This document shows positions 27,973-36,371 of a stretch of DNA of 64,000 nucleotides, piece after piece (position 1 is the stretch's first letter; each line of letters begins with the position of its first letter). The stretch is from Kitasatospora indigofera. GTDB lineage: Bacteria > Actinomycetota > Actinomycetes > Streptomycetales > Streptomycetaceae. A model generated the notes under the pieces. The model was not told the origin of the DNA. It saw nothing but the letters and a program-made list of their open reading frames with translations, and searched no databases. The stretch is taken from NCBI RefSeq assembly GCF_014655955.1, contig NZ_BNBO01000008.1, positions 62,001-126,000 of the forward strand, read 5' to 3'. Both the position numbers and the translations under genes were made by a program.

Positions 27973-28794
27973 GTGACCACCACCCACTGGGACCCGGCGC
28001 AGTACCTCAGGTTCGCCGACGAACGAATCAGGCCGCTGCTCGACCTCCTCGCCCGCGTCCCCACCCTCCCCGAACCCCGCACCCCCGCCCTCCTCGACAT
28101 CGGCTGCGGCCCCGGGAACTCCACCGCCGTCCTCCGCCGACGCTGGCCGCACGCCCGGATCACCGGCATCGACAACTCCCCCGAGATGCTCACCACCGCC
28201 CGCACCGAGGGCGAACCCGCCGCCCGCTACCTCCTCGCCGACGCCCGCACCTACGACCCCGCCCCCCACCACCCCGACCTCATCGTCAGCAACGCCACCC
28301 TCCAGTGGCTCAACGCCGGCCCCGGCCACGACGGAGAGCCCCAGGGCCACCTCGCCCTGCTCCCCGCCTGGACCGCCGCCCTCCGCCCCGGCGGCACCCT
28401 CGCCGTCCAGGTCCCCGGCAACTTCGACGCCCCCAGCCACACCCTGCTCGCCGGACTCCGCCGCAGCCCCCGCTGGCACCGCCTCCTCGGCGACGACGCC
28501 ACCCGCCCCGGCATCCACACCCCGGCCCAGTACCTCGACACCCTCACCGGCGCCCACTGCACCGCCGACGTCTGGGAAACCACCTACAGCACCCTGCTCG
28601 AAGGCCCCGACCCCGTCCTCGAATGGGTCAAGGGCACCGCCCTGCGCCCCGTCCTCAGCCGGCTCACCGACCCCGCCGACCAGGCCGCCTTCCTCGCCGA
28701 GTACGGCGCCCTCCTGCGCGAGGCCTACCCCGCCGGCCCGCACGGCACCGTCTTCCCGTTCCGCCGCGTCTTCGCCGTCGCCGTCCGCCGCTGA
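27973..28794 (+). CDS. tam: Trans-aconitate 2-methyltransferase-like enzyme
   Basis: Class I SAM methyltransferase of 273 residues. It begins with the Tam-like WDPAQYLRFADERIRPLLDLL, followed by SAM motif I LLDIGCGPGNSTAVL, motif II GIDNSPEML and DLIVSNATLQWL. The known family detoxifies trans-aconitate, an aconitase inhibitor formed from cis-aconitate, by monomethylation. The GTG at 27973 follows GGGAGG. Its divergence from tamR and the shared operators support the assignment over a generic methyltransferase. Confidence 0.92.
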   Translation: MTTTHWDPAQYLRFADERIRPLLDLLARVPTLPEPRTPALLDIGCGPGNSTAVLRRRWPHARITGIDNSPEMLTTARTEGEPAARYLLADARTYDPAPHHPDLIVSNATLQWLNAGPGHDGEPQGHLALLPAWTAALRPGGTLAVQVPGNFDAPSHTLLAGLRRSPRWHRLLGDDATRPGIHTPAQYLDTLTGAHCTADVWETTYSTLLEGPDPVLEWVKGTALRPVLSRLTDPADQAAFLAEYGALLREAYPAGPHGTVFPFRRVFAVAVRR

Positions 28795-28896
28795 ACCCCG
28801 CGGACGGCGGCCACCGCCACCCGGCCGCACCCCCCGGGCCACCCGCGCCCGCCGCCGCTCAAACCCACGGCCCCCGCCCGGGCCACCCGGCCCCGC

Positions 28897-29655
28897 TCAG
28901 GCCTTCCGGTCACCCACCAGCTTCGGATGCCGCTCCATCCCCTCCAAGCCGTGCCAGGCCAGATTCACCAGATGCGCCGCCACCTCAGCCTTCCCCGGCT
29001 TACGCACCTCCAGCCACCACTGACCCGTCAGCGCCACCATCCCCACCAACATCTGCGAATACATCGGCGCCAACCGCGCGTCGAACCCCCGGGCCTTGAA
29101 CTCCAGCCCCAGAATGTCCTCCACCTGCGTCGCGATGTCACTGATCAACGACGCGAACGTCCCCGTCGACTGCGCCACCGGCGAATCCCGCACCAGGATC
29201 TTGAAACCGTCCGTCGACGTGTCGATGTAATCCATCAACGCGAACGCCGCCTGCTCCAGCAGCTCCCGCGAATGCCCCCCGGTCAACGCCCCCGTCACCA
29301 TGTCCAGCAGCAGCTGCATCTCGCGGTCCACCACCACCGCGTACAGCCCCTCCTTGCCCCCGAAGTGCTCGTACACCACCGGCTTGGACACCCCGGCCCG
29401 CTCGGCGATCTCCTCCACCGACGTCCCGTCGTACCCCCGCTCGGCGAACACGGAGCGCCCGATGTCGAGCAGCTGCTCACGGCGCTGCTTGCCGGTCATC
29501 CGGACCCGGCCGCCGCGCGGCCGGGCCGCCGGGGCAGCGGCGCGCCGGCCGGGCGAGGCACCCGCGGCGGCCCCCGTCCGCGAAGTCCGCCGGCCGTCTG
29601 CGCTGTCTCCGTTGCTCCCGTTCACCCCTACATCATGCTGCAGCCGACGGGTCAT
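28897..29655 (-). CDS. TetR-family regulator, coupled to the desaturase gene
   Basis: A 252-residue regulator (shorter if a later start is used). The N-terminal HTH is RREQLLDIGRSVFAERGYDGTSVEEIAERAGVSKPVVYEHFGGKEGLYAVVV. The ligand domain ends LVNLAWHGLEGMERHPKL. The ATG at 29655 overlaps the desaturase stop (ATGA), indicating coupling; starts at 29625 (GTG) and 29499 (ATG before TGKQRREQ) are alternatives because residues 1-52 are low complexity. As part of the desaturase operon it probably controls unsaturated fatty-acid supply, through the palindrome upstream of that operon. Confidence 0.88.
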   Translation of the reverse strand: MTRRLQHDVGVNGSNGDSADGRRTSRTGAAAGASPGRRAAAPAARPRGGRVRMTGKQRREQLLDIGRSVFAERGYDGTSVEEIAERAGVSKPVVYEHFGGKEGLYAVVVDREMQLLLDMVTGALTGGHSRELLEQAAFALMDYIDTSTDGFKILVRDSPVAQSTGTFASLISDIATQVEDILGLEFKARGFDARLAPMYSQMLVGMVALTGQWWLEVRKPGKAEVAAHLVNLAWHGLEGMERHPKLVGDRKA

Positions 29656-30617
29656 GCGGCGCGGCGGGCGGCGATCCGCTCCGCGTCCGGCCAACGGACG
29701 TCCCGCGCCCAGCCCGCCTGCTCGAACCACCGGATCAGCCGGGCGGACGAGTCGATCTGCCCGCGCAGCACACCGTGCCGGGCCGAGGTCGGGTCCGCGT
29801 GGTGCAGGTTGTGCCAGGACTCCCCGCAGGACAGCACCGCCAGCCACCACACGTTCCCCGAACGGTCCCGCGACTTGAACGGCCGCTCCCCGATCGCGTG
29901 GCAGATCGAGTTGATCGACCAGGTCACGTGGTGCAGGAGCGCGACCCGCACCAGCGAGCCCCAGAAGAACGCCGTCAGCGCCCCCTGCCAGGACATCGTG
30001 ACCAGCCCGCCCACCAGCGGCGGCAGCATCATCGAGATCAGCGTCCAGAGCCAGAACAGCCGCGAGATCGCCCTTATGGCCGGGTCGGCGATGAGGTCCG
30101 GCGCGTACTTCTGCTGCGGGGTCTGCTCCTCGTCGAAGAGCCAGCCCATGTGCGCCCACCACAGGCCCTTCAGCAGGGCCGGGACGCTCTCGCCGTAGCG
30201 CCACGGCGAGTGCGGGTCACCCTCCTTGTCGCTGAAGCGGTGGTGCTTGCGGTGGTCGGCCACCCACCGGACCAGCGGACCCTCGATCGCCAGGCTGCCG
30301 GCCACCGCCAGGGTCAGCCGCAGCGCCCGGTTCGCCTTGAAGGCACCGTGGGTGAAGTAGCGGTGGAACCCGATGGTGATCCCGTGGCACGCCACGAAGT
30401 ACATGACGGTCGCGATCGCGAGGTCGAGCCAGCCGAGACCCCAGCCCCAGGCCACCGGCACGGCGGCGAGCAGCGCGAGGAAGGGCACGCCGATGAACAG
30501 CGCGAGCGTGACCCGCTCGGCGGTCCCCTGCTTCTCGCCGCCACGGGTGGCCGAGACCAGTTGCTGGGGAGAGGGCTCGGGCGGCGAAGTGCGTTCCTGG
30601 CCTGCCTGGACAGTCAT
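29652..30617 (-). CDS. Membrane fatty acyl-CoA delta-9 desaturase
   Basis: Di-iron membrane desaturase of 321 residues that adds a cis double bond to acyl chains. All three histidine boxes are present: HRYFTH (85-90), HRKHH (122-126) and HNLHH near the C-terminus (about 262). Four hydrophobic segments are arranged in pairs as in stearoyl-CoA desaturases. AGGGA precedes the ATG at 30617. It is the first gene of an operon with a TetR-type regulator, whose start overlaps its stop. A perfect 8-base-arm inverted repeat lies 44 bases before the start codon. Confidence 0.95.
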   Translation of the reverse strand: MTVQAGQERTSPPEPSPQQLVSATRGGEKQGTAERVTLALFIGVPFLALLAAVPVAWGWGLGWLDLAIATVMYFVACHGITIGFHRYFTHGAFKANRALRLTLAVAGSLAIEGPLVRWVADHRKHHRFSDKEGDPHSPWRYGESVPALLKGLWWAHMGWLFDEEQTPQQKYAPDLIADPAIRAISRLFWLWTLISMMLPPLVGGLVTMSWQGALTAFFWGSLVRVALLHHVTWSINSICHAIGERPFKSRDRSGNVWWLAVLSCGESWHNLHHADPTSARHGVLRGQIDSSARLIRWFEQAGWARDVRWPDAERIAARRAA

Positions 30618-30646
30618 GGGGCATCCCTAGAGGGAGGGGGAGGGGA

Positions 30647-30680
30647 GCCTACGAAGGCGTAACCTACGGCATCGTAGGTT
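30647..30680 (-). promoter_or_regulatory. Operator of the desaturase-TetR operon
   Basis: AACCTACG (30661-30668) and CGTAGGTT (30673-30680) form a perfect inverted repeat around GCAT. An extra CCTACG half-site lies at 30648-30653. The TACG-N4-CGTA core is a typical TetR-family target. It overlaps the likely promoter of the desaturase gene. Confidence 0.75.
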
Positions 30681-30805
30681 GAGTGGTACCCCCAAGGGAA
30701 GTGCGCCGCGAGTGATCCCAACAGGGCTTTAGCGTTTTCACCCGAACGGATGGTCGACCCCGAAACCCGCCAGTAGCCCCACCCGGGGTCGCCAGACTCG
30801 CCGCC

Positions 30806-31480
30806 ATGAGAGCCAAGACCGAACACCGCGAAACCGCCCGCCGCCTGCGCGCCGAGGGCCGTACGTACGACGAGATCCAGGCTGCGCTGGGGGTCTCGAA
30901 GAGTTCCATATCCCTGTGGGTGCGGGACCTGCCCAAGCCTCCGCGCAAGGCGAGGGCGTACACGGGCAAGGAGCGTCTGGCCGCCGTCATGGCGCGGCGG
31001 GAGGAGCACCGGGTCAGGACGAAGGCCGAGGCGGCGGCCCGGATCGGAGCCGTGAGCGACCGCGAGCTTCTGCTCATCGGCGTCGCGCTCTACTGGGCGG
31101 AAGGAGGGAAGGACAAGGAGTACGACCGTCGGGAGCGGGTCAGGTTCATCAACAGTGACCCGCAGATGATCCAGGTCTACCTCGCCTGGCTCCGGCTTCT
31201 GGGGGTGGAGCAGGACCGACTGCGCCTTCGGGTGGCGATCCACGAATCGGCGGATGTTCCTGCGGCTGAGCACTACTGGGCGGAGGTTGCGGGGGTGCAC
31301 CCGGAGTTCCTGCAGTCGACCACCCTCAAGAAGCACAATCCCCGAACCACTCGGAAGAACACCGGAGGGGCGTACTACGGCTGCCTCTCCGTCAACGTTC
31401 TTGACAGTGCGGATCTCTACCGGCGGATTGAGGGGTGGTGGTCCGGGATTGTGGTAGATGTGGGGCGCGACACCCCTTAG
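30806..31480 (+). CDS. LAGLIDADG-like protein with N-terminal helix-turn-helix
   Basis: A 224-residue protein. Residues 1-50 contain a resolvase-type HTH (ARRLRAEGRTYDEIQAALGVSKSSISLWVRDL). Then LLLIGVALYWAEGGK resembles a single LAGLIDADG-type helix, followed by RVRFINSDPQMIQVYLAWLRLLGV, IHESADVPAAEHYWAEV and KKHNPRTTRKNTGGAYYGC. Such proteins recur in streptomycetes near tRNA genes. Only one LAGLIDADG-like helix is obvious, so it would need to dimerise or may be inactive. Its third-position G/C is lower than in neighbouring genes, consistent with acquisition. It ends 46 bases before tRNA-Gln. A CAGACT hexamer 11 bases before the ATG may be its -10. Confidence 0.7.
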   Translation: MRAKTEHRETARRLRAEGRTYDEIQAALGVSKSSISLWVRDLPKPPRKARAYTGKERLAAVMARREEHRVRTKAEAAARIGAVSDRELLLIGVALYWAEGGKDKEYDRRERVRFINSDPQMIQVYLAWLRLLGVEQDRLRLRVAIHESADVPAAEHYWAEVAGVHPEFLQSTTLKKHNPRTTRKNTGGAYYGCLSVNVLDSADLYRRIEGWWSGIVVDVGRDTP

Positions 31481-31525
31481 GCTAGGGCGGACGCAGCCTT
31501 GGCGACAGGGCTGGTCGACCGTCCA

Positions 31526-31596
31526 TCCCGGATCGTCTAAGGGCAGGACAGCTGGTTTTGGTCCAGCTTATGGGGGTTCGAATCCTCCTCCGGGAG
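31526..31596 (+). tRNA. tRNA-Gln (anticodon TTG)
   Basis: The acceptor stem TCCCGGA (31526-31532) pairs with TCCGGGA (31589-31595), discriminator G at 31596, and CCA is not encoded. The anticodon stem GCTGG/CCAGC encloses TTTTGGT with anticodon TTG. The T arm GGGGG/CCTCC surrounds TTCGAAT. The T-first acceptor is a known feature of tRNA-Gln. Confidence 0.96.
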
Positions 31597-31605
31597 CACT
31601 GTCTG

Positions 31606-31635
31606 CAGCCTTCGGCCCAAGTGGGTCGGGGGCTG
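31606..31635 (+). terminator. Terminator of tRNA-Gln
   Basis: A 13-pair stem with three G-U pairs (31606-31618 with 31623-31635) and an AAGT loop begins 9 bases after the tRNA. The rest of the gap before glmU (to 31806) shows no further feature that can be supported. Confidence 0.6.
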
Positions 31636-31806
31636 TCCACTTATCATCCGGCGCAGCATTTCGTGAGGTCCGGGCCCTGAAGCGGCTCGTATCGGGAGTC
31701 GCCGCTGGGCCCCGGTTATCCTCGTAGCGCCGAGGCACGGACGTGCGGATTCGCTGAGCCTCAGGCTGTTCTGCCCTCTCTGCGAACCGACCGAGGAGCC
31801 TCCAGC

Positions 31807-33273
31807 GTGAGTGCCAATTCCCCTGCCGCTGTCATCGTGCTCGCCGCCGGTGGCGGGACGAGGATGAAGTCGAACAGCCTGCCGAAGGTGCTGCACGAGG
31901 TGTGCGGCCGGTCGCTGGTGGGCCACGCGGTCGCGGCCGCCCAGGAGTTGGGCCCGCAGCAGCTGGTCGTGGTGGTGGGGCACATGCGCGAGAAGGTGGA
32001 GGCCCACCTGGCGGCCGGCTACCCGGCGGCGCGTTCGGTGCTGCAGGCGGAGCAGAAGGGCACCGGTCACGCGGTGCGGACGGCGCTGGAGGCGCTGGCG
32101 GAGTCGGGTGTGCAGCTGGACGGCACCGTGGTGGTGACGACCGGGGACGCTCCGCTGCTGACCGGTTCGACGCTGTCGTCGCTGGTGGGGGCGCACGAGG
32201 AGCAGGGCAACGGGGTGACCGTGCTGACCGCGGTGGTGCCGGACGCCTTCGGCTACGGGCGGATCCTGCGGGACGACGCGGACGGCGCGGTGGCGTCGAT
32301 CGTCGAGGAGAAGGACGCGACCGACGACCAGCGGGCGATCGCGGAGATCAACTCGGGGGTGTACGCGTTCGACGCGAAGCTGCTGGCGGAGGCCCTCGGC
32401 CGGGTGACGACGGACAACGTGCAGGGTGAGGAGTACCTCACGGACACGCTGGAGATCCTGCGGACCGGTGGTCACCGGGTGGGTGCCGTGGTGGCGGGTG
32501 ACTTCCGGGACATCCTGGGGATCAACGACCGGGTGCAGCTGGCGCAGGCGCGCCGGCTGCTGAACGACCGCCTGGTGGAGCGGGCGATGCGGGCGGGCGT
32601 GACGGTGGTGGATCCGGCGTCGACCTGGCTGGACGTGCAGGTGTCGTACGAGCCGGACGCGGTGGTGCTGCCGAACACGCAGTTGGAGGGTTCGACGCAT
32701 CTGGGCGAGGGCTGCGAGGTGGGCCCGAACTCGACCCTGCGGGACACCCGGGTGGGCGCGGGGGCGCATGTGAGCAACACCACGGCGGACCGTGCGGTGG
32801 TGGGCGAGCAGGCGTCGGTGGGTCCGTACGCGTATCTGCGTCCGGGTGCGGTGCTGGCGCGCAAGGCGAAGGTCGGCACGTACGTGGAGATCAAGAATTC
32901 GGAGCTGGGCGAGGGCGCGAAGGTGCCGCACCTGTCGTACATCGGCGACACCACGATCGGTGAGGGCACCAACATCGGGGCTGCCTCGGTGACGGTGAAC
33001 TACGACGGGGTGAACAAGCACCGGACGGTGATCGGGGCCCATTGCCGTACGGGTTCGGACAACATGTTCATCGCGCCGGTGACGGTGGGGGACGGTGCGT
33101 ACACGGCGGCCGGTTCGGTGATCACGAACGATGTGCCGGCGGGTGCGCTGGGAGTGAGCCGGGCGCAGCAGCGGAACATTCCGGGTTGGGTGGCGCGGAA
33201 GCGTCCGGGGACGTCGTCGGCGGAGGCGGCCGCGGCTGCGGGTGCTGGGGCCGAGGGGGCGGTGGAGGCCTGA
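31807..33273 (+). CDS. glmU: Bifunctional UDP-N-acetylglucosamine pyrophosphorylase/glucosamine-1-phosphate N-acetyltransferase
   Basis: A 488-residue cytoplasmic enzyme that makes UDP-GlcNAc for peptidoglycan. The uridyltransferase half has AAGGGTRMKS (GxGxRMKS-type loop), EQKGTGHAVRTAL, TGDAPLLT and FGYGRIL. The acetyltransferase half is a left-handed beta helix with hexapeptide repeats (EGCEVGPNSTLRDTRVGAGAHV, VGPYAYLRPGAVLARKAKVGTYVEIKNSELG), including NYDGVNKHRTVIG. A ~25-residue Ala-rich tail ends the protein. The GTG at 31807 follows GAGGAG. glmU-prs order is conserved in actinomycetes. Confidence 0.97.
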   Translation: MSANSPAAVIVLAAGGGTRMKSNSLPKVLHEVCGRSLVGHAVAAAQELGPQQLVVVVGHMREKVEAHLAAGYPAARSVLQAEQKGTGHAVRTALEALAESGVQLDGTVVVTTGDAPLLTGSTLSSLVGAHEEQGNGVTVLTAVVPDAFGYGRILRDDADGAVASIVEEKDATDDQRAIAEINSGVYAFDAKLLAEALGRVTTDNVQGEEYLTDTLEILRTGGHRVGAVVAGDFRDILGINDRVQLAQARRLLNDRLVERAMRAGVTVVDPASTWLDVQVSYEPDAVVLPNTQLEGSTHLGEGCEVGPNSTLRDTRVGAGAHVSNTTADRAVVGEQASVGPYAYLRPGAVLARKAKVGTYVEIKNSELGEGAKVPHLSYIGDTTIGEGTNIGAASVTVNYDGVNKHRTVIGAHCRTGSDNMFIAPVTVGDGAYTAAGSVITNDVPAGALGVSRAQQRNIPGWVARKRPGTSSAEAAAAAGAGAEGAVEA

Positions 33274-33309
33274 GGGCCTGGTCGGGGGGTCCGAGGGCTG
33301 GTACCGGAG

Positions 33310-33338
33310 CGGACGCTTATCGCTCGGGCGCGTAACCT
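33310..33338 (+). promoter_or_regulatory. Candidate promoter for prs
   Basis: TAACCT (33333-33338) preceded at 17 bases by CGGACG (33310-33315) is a plausible promoter in the 202-base glmU-prs gap. It would give a ~130-base leader. Confidence 0.35.
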
Positions 33339-33475
33339 GGAGGTCATACGTGCGCCATTGGGCTTTCGGGCTGTGCTGGGGCGTACCGCCAATCCCCGAC
33401 CTTCATCGCTTCAGGCGGCTGCCTGCCCGCGGTGCGGCGGGTTCATGTGCGTAAGCAACACGAGGAGACGGTGCA

Positions 33476-34453
33476 GTGAGCGGGATCACGACGTCGGGTG
33501 AGAAGAAGCTGAAGCTCTTCTCCGGCCGTGCCCACCCTGAGCTGGCGAAGGAGGTGGCCGCGTCGTTGGGCACCGAGCTCGTCCCGACGAAGGCGCTGGA
33601 CTTCGCCAACGGTGAGATCTACGTGCGGTTCCTGGATTCGGCGCGTGGTGCGGACTGCTTCGTGATGCAGAGCCACACGGCTCCCATCAATCAGTGGATC
33701 ATGGAGCAGTTGATCATGATCGATGCGCTGAAGCGTGCTTCGGCGCGGAGCATCACCGCGATCCTGCCGTTCTACGGGTACGCCCGGCAGGACAAGAAGC
33801 ACCTGGGCCGGGAGCCGATCTCGGCGCGTCTGGTGGCGGACCTGCTGGCCGCGGCCGGTGCGGACCGGATCATGGCGGTGGATCTGCACACCGCGCAGAT
33901 CCAGGGCTTCTTCTCGGGGCCGGTGGACCACCTGTTCGCGCTGCCGCTGCTGGCGGACTACGTGGGCGAGAAGGTGGACCGTTCGAAGCTGACGATCGTG
34001 TCGCCGGACGCGGGTCGGGTGAAGGTGGCGGACCAGTGGTCGGACCGTCTGGGTGCGCCGCTGGCGATCATCCACAAGCGTCGTGACATGACGCAGGCGA
34101 ACACGATCCTGTCGGCCGAGGTCGTCGGTGACGTCAAGGGCCGGGTCTGCGTGCTGGTCGACGACATGATCGACACGGCGGGCACGATCTGTGCCGCGGC
34201 GGACGCGCTGTTCGAGAACGGTGCGGCGGACGTGATCGTGGCGGCGACGCACGGTGTGCTGTCGGGTCCGGCGGCGGACCGGCTGAAGAACTCGCGGGTG
34301 AGTGAGTTCGTGTTCACGAACACGCTGCCGACGCCGGGCGAGATCCAGCTGGACAAGATCACCACGCTGTCGATCGCGCCGTCGATCGCGGCCGCGATCC
34401 GTGAGGTGTTCGAGGACGGTTCGGTGACGAGCCTCTTCGAGGGTGTGCACTGA
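33476..34453 (+). CDS. prs: Ribose-phosphate pyrophosphokinase
   Basis: A 325-residue PRPP synthetase that supplies purines, pyrimidines, His, Trp and NAD. FANGEIYVRFLDSARGADCFVMQSHTAPIN, the ATP-binding flexible loop YARQDKKHLGREPISARLVAD, the DLHTAQIQGFF metal/ATP site, the KRRDMTQANT region and the PRPP-binding loop VLVDDMIDTAGTICAAAD are intact. The GTG start at 33476 follows GAGGAGAC. A strong hairpin about 125 bases downstream ends the unit. Confidence 0.97.
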   Translation: MSGITTSGEKKLKLFSGRAHPELAKEVAASLGTELVPTKALDFANGEIYVRFLDSARGADCFVMQSHTAPINQWIMEQLIMIDALKRASARSITAILPFYGYARQDKKHLGREPISARLVADLLAAAGADRIMAVDLHTAQIQGFFSGPVDHLFALPLLADYVGEKVDRSKLTIVSPDAGRVKVADQWSDRLGAPLAIIHKRRDMTQANTILSAEVVGDVKGRVCVLVDDMIDTAGTICAAADALFENGAADVIVAATHGVLSGPAADRLKNSRVSEFVFTNTLPTPGEIQLDKITTLSIAPSIAAAIREVFEDGSVTSLFEGVH

Positions 34454-34568
34454 TCCTCGGGTCCTGGTCCCGGTCCTGGTCCCGGTCCTACTCCCGGTCC
34501 CGGTCCGGGTCCGGGCGCGTGCCGGCGCCCCGGCGGTGAGCCGTCGGGTGGGCGCGGGTGTGCACTGA
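34441..34568. repeat. Duplicated prs 3' end and GGTCCC tandem repeats
   Basis: The last 13 bases of prs including its stop (34441-34453, GGGTGTGCACTGA) recur exactly at 34556-34568. Between them, 34461-34516 is a run of GGTCCT/GGTCCC hexamers. The structure suggests replication slippage that duplicated the end of prs; it precedes the terminator. Confidence 0.6.
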
Positions 34569-34578
34569 CGACCTGTCC

Positions 34579-34617
34579 GGCAGCGGCCCCGGCCCCTCGT
34601 GGGCCGGGGCCGCTGCC
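34579..34617 (+). terminator. Terminator of prs
   Basis: Perfect 17-base arms (34579-34595 and 34601-34617) with a five-base CTCGT loop. Confidence 0.85.
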
Positions 34618-34620
34618 GAT

Positions 34621-34650
34621 TTCACGGTTGACTGCCGGTGCGGTTAGACT
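34621..34650 (+). promoter_or_regulatory. Promoter of rplY
   Basis: TTCACG (34621-34626) and TAGACT (34645-34650) are 18 bases apart, directly after the prs terminator. Transcription would start near 34657 and give a ~200-base leader before the rplY start. Confidence 0.65.
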
Positions 34651-34758
34651 CGTGAGACTGCTCGGCGAGGGATGCCGTGTGCCCGTTCCGCGGGTGTGCG
34701 CTCCGTGATCGACGCGCTGCTCAGGCCGGTTCTGCCGGTTCCTGGCAGAGGTCGTAGG

Positions 34759-34809
34759 CCGCCGAGTGACCCCCGAACGTACTTGTGGGTGTGGTCCCGG
34801 CGGTTTTTT
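34759..34809 (+). terminator. Terminator-like hairpin with U tract inside the rplY leader (possible attenuator)
   Basis: CCGCCG (34759-34764) pairs with CGGCGG (34798-34803) and GACC (34768-34771) with GGTC (34793-34796), with an internal bulge and a long apical region. The 3' arm is followed directly by six T (34804-34809). It is the only hairpin with a T6 tract noticed in this window and lies 50 bases before the rplY start, so it could attenuate transcription. Confidence 0.5.
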
Positions 34810-34858
34810 CGCGTTTGCCTGCACCCCCGCGCCAGTTCTTATTACGAGGAGTGCAGTC

Positions 34859-35449
34859 GTGTCCGAGATCCGCCTTGACGCCGAGACCCGTACCGAGTTC
34901 GGCAAGGGTGCCGCCCGTCGTGCCCGTCGCGCCGGCTTCGTCCCCGGTGTCGTCTACGGCCACGGCCACGCCCCGGTGCACCTGAACCTGCCGGGCCACG
35001 CGCTGATGATGGCGCTGAAGACCCCGAACGCCCTGCTGGTCGTGCCGATCGAGGGCAAGGACGAGTTCGTCCTCCCGAAGGCCGTGCAGCGTGAGGCCAT
35101 CAAGCGCTCCATCGAGCACGTCGACCTGCTGCTCGTGAAGCGCGGCGAGAAGGTCACCGTCGAGATCCCGGTCATCGCCGAGGGCGAGCTGGCCCCCGGT
35201 GGCAACCTGCTGGAGCACGTCCTCAACTCGCTGCCGGTCGAGGCCGAGGCCACCCACCTGCCCGAGTCCGTGACCGTCTCGGTCGAGGGCCTGGAGGCCG
35301 GCGCCTCGATCACCGCCGGTGAGATCACCCTGCCGAAGGGCACCACGCTGGCCGTCGAGGCCGACACCGTCGTCCTCCAGGTCATCGGCGCCCAGGCCTC
35401 GCAGGCCGACGCCGACGCCGAGGCCGCCGAGGCCGCTGCCGAGGCCTGA
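34859..35449 (+). CDS. rplY: 50S ribosomal protein L25/general stress protein Ctc
   Basis: A 196-residue protein of the long CTC form. The N-terminal 5S rRNA-binding L25 domain runs from IRLDAETRTEFGKGAARRARRAGFVPGVVYG to about residue 90. A beta-rich TL5/CTC C-terminal domain follows (VTVEIPVIAEGELAPGG, LPVEAEATHLPESVTVSVEGL, AVEADTVVLQVIG). An Ala/Asp/Glu tail of ~20 residues ends it. GAGGAG precedes the GTG at 34859. It lies between prs and pth as in many actinobacteria and Firmicutes, with its own promoter and a structured leader. Confidence 0.95.
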   Translation: MSEIRLDAETRTEFGKGAARRARRAGFVPGVVYGHGHAPVHLNLPGHALMMALKTPNALLVVPIEGKDEFVLPKAVQREAIKRSIEHVDLLLVKRGEKVTVEIPVIAEGELAPGGNLLEHVLNSLPVEAEATHLPESVTVSVEGLEAGASITAGEITLPKGTTLAVEADTVVLQVIGAQASQADADAEAAEAAAEA

Positions 35450-35475
35450 GCCTCGCGCACTGCTTGAAGTGGCCC

Positions 35476-35512
35476 GCTGCCCCGGCCCTCCCCTTCGGAG
35501 GGCCGGGGCAGC
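35476..35512 (+). terminator. Terminator of rplY
   Basis: Perfect 16-base arms (35476-35491 and 35497-35512) with a five-base loop, 27 bases after the rplY stop. Confidence 0.85.
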
Positions 35513-35558
35513 GGTGTGTCCGGGATGATGTGCGGGACGGCACGTTGAGGAGCGGTTG

Positions 35559-36140
35559 ATGAGCGACGACGAGTACACAGGCCCCTGGCTGGTGGCCGGA
35601 CTGGGCAATCCGGGTGAGGGCTACGCCCGCAACCGGCACAACATCGGGTTCATGGTGGCGGACCTGCTGGCGCAGCGGATGGGTGCGAAGTTCAAGGCGC
35701 ACAAGAGCCGGGCGCAGGTCGCCGAGGGGCGGTTGGCGGGGCAGCGGGTGGTGCTGGCGAAGCCGATGACGTTCATGAACCTGTCGGGTGGTCCGGTGAC
35801 GGGGTTGCGGGACTTCTACAAGGCGCCGACGTCCGCGATCGTGGCGGTGCACGACGAGCTGGACATCGACTACGCGACGTTGCGGCTGAAGCTGGGCGGT
35901 GGTGACAACGGGCACAACGGCCTGAAGTCGATCACGAAGGCACTCGGCCCGGGGTACTACCGGGTGCGGTGCGGGGTGGGCAGGCCGCCGGGTCGGATGG
36001 AGGTGGCGGACTTCGTGCTGAAGGACTTCTCGTCGGCGGAGCGCAAGGAGCTGGACTGGTTCGTGGACCGGGCGGCGGACGCGGTGGAGGCGTTGCTGTC
36101 GGAGGGTCTGGAGCGGGCGCAGGGGACCTACAACACCTGA
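35559..36140 (+). CDS. pth: Peptidyl-tRNA hydrolase
   Basis: A 193-residue enzyme that frees tRNA from prematurely released peptidyl-t[28 protein letters not shown] carries the catalytic His in NRHN, and [42 protein letters not shown] and [22 protein letters not shown] are the remaining family motifs. GAGGAG lies 7 bases before the ATG at 35559; a TTG three bases upstream is less suitable. It follows the rplY terminator, so it is read separately or by readthrough. Confidence 0.97.
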   Translation: MSDDEYTGPWLVAGLGNPGEGYARNRHNIGFMVADLLAQRMGAKFKAHKSRAQVAEGRLAGQRVVLAKPMTFMNLSGGPVTGLRDFYKAPTSAIVAVHDELDIDYATLRLKLGGGDNGHNGLKSITKALGPGYYRVRCGVGRPPGRMEVADFVLKDFSSAERKELDWFVDRAADAVEALLSEGLERAQGTYNT

Positions 36141-36371
36141 CGTCCGTCGCCCCGTCCGGTGCCGTCCACCTGTCGGCTGACCGGTGGTCAGGTGTGGTGG
36201 CGGGCGGTGCCGGACCGGTCCGTGCGGGCCGGGTGGGGCGGGTGCGGCACGGTGCGCCCGGTACGCAACGGTGTTACAACGCTTGCCCGTCCTCGTCTGA
36301 TCCGGTGTGAGGTGCGCCCGGCCGATCGGATACGGTCGGTCGGGTACGCGATGGGGTCTGGGGAGTGCTCG

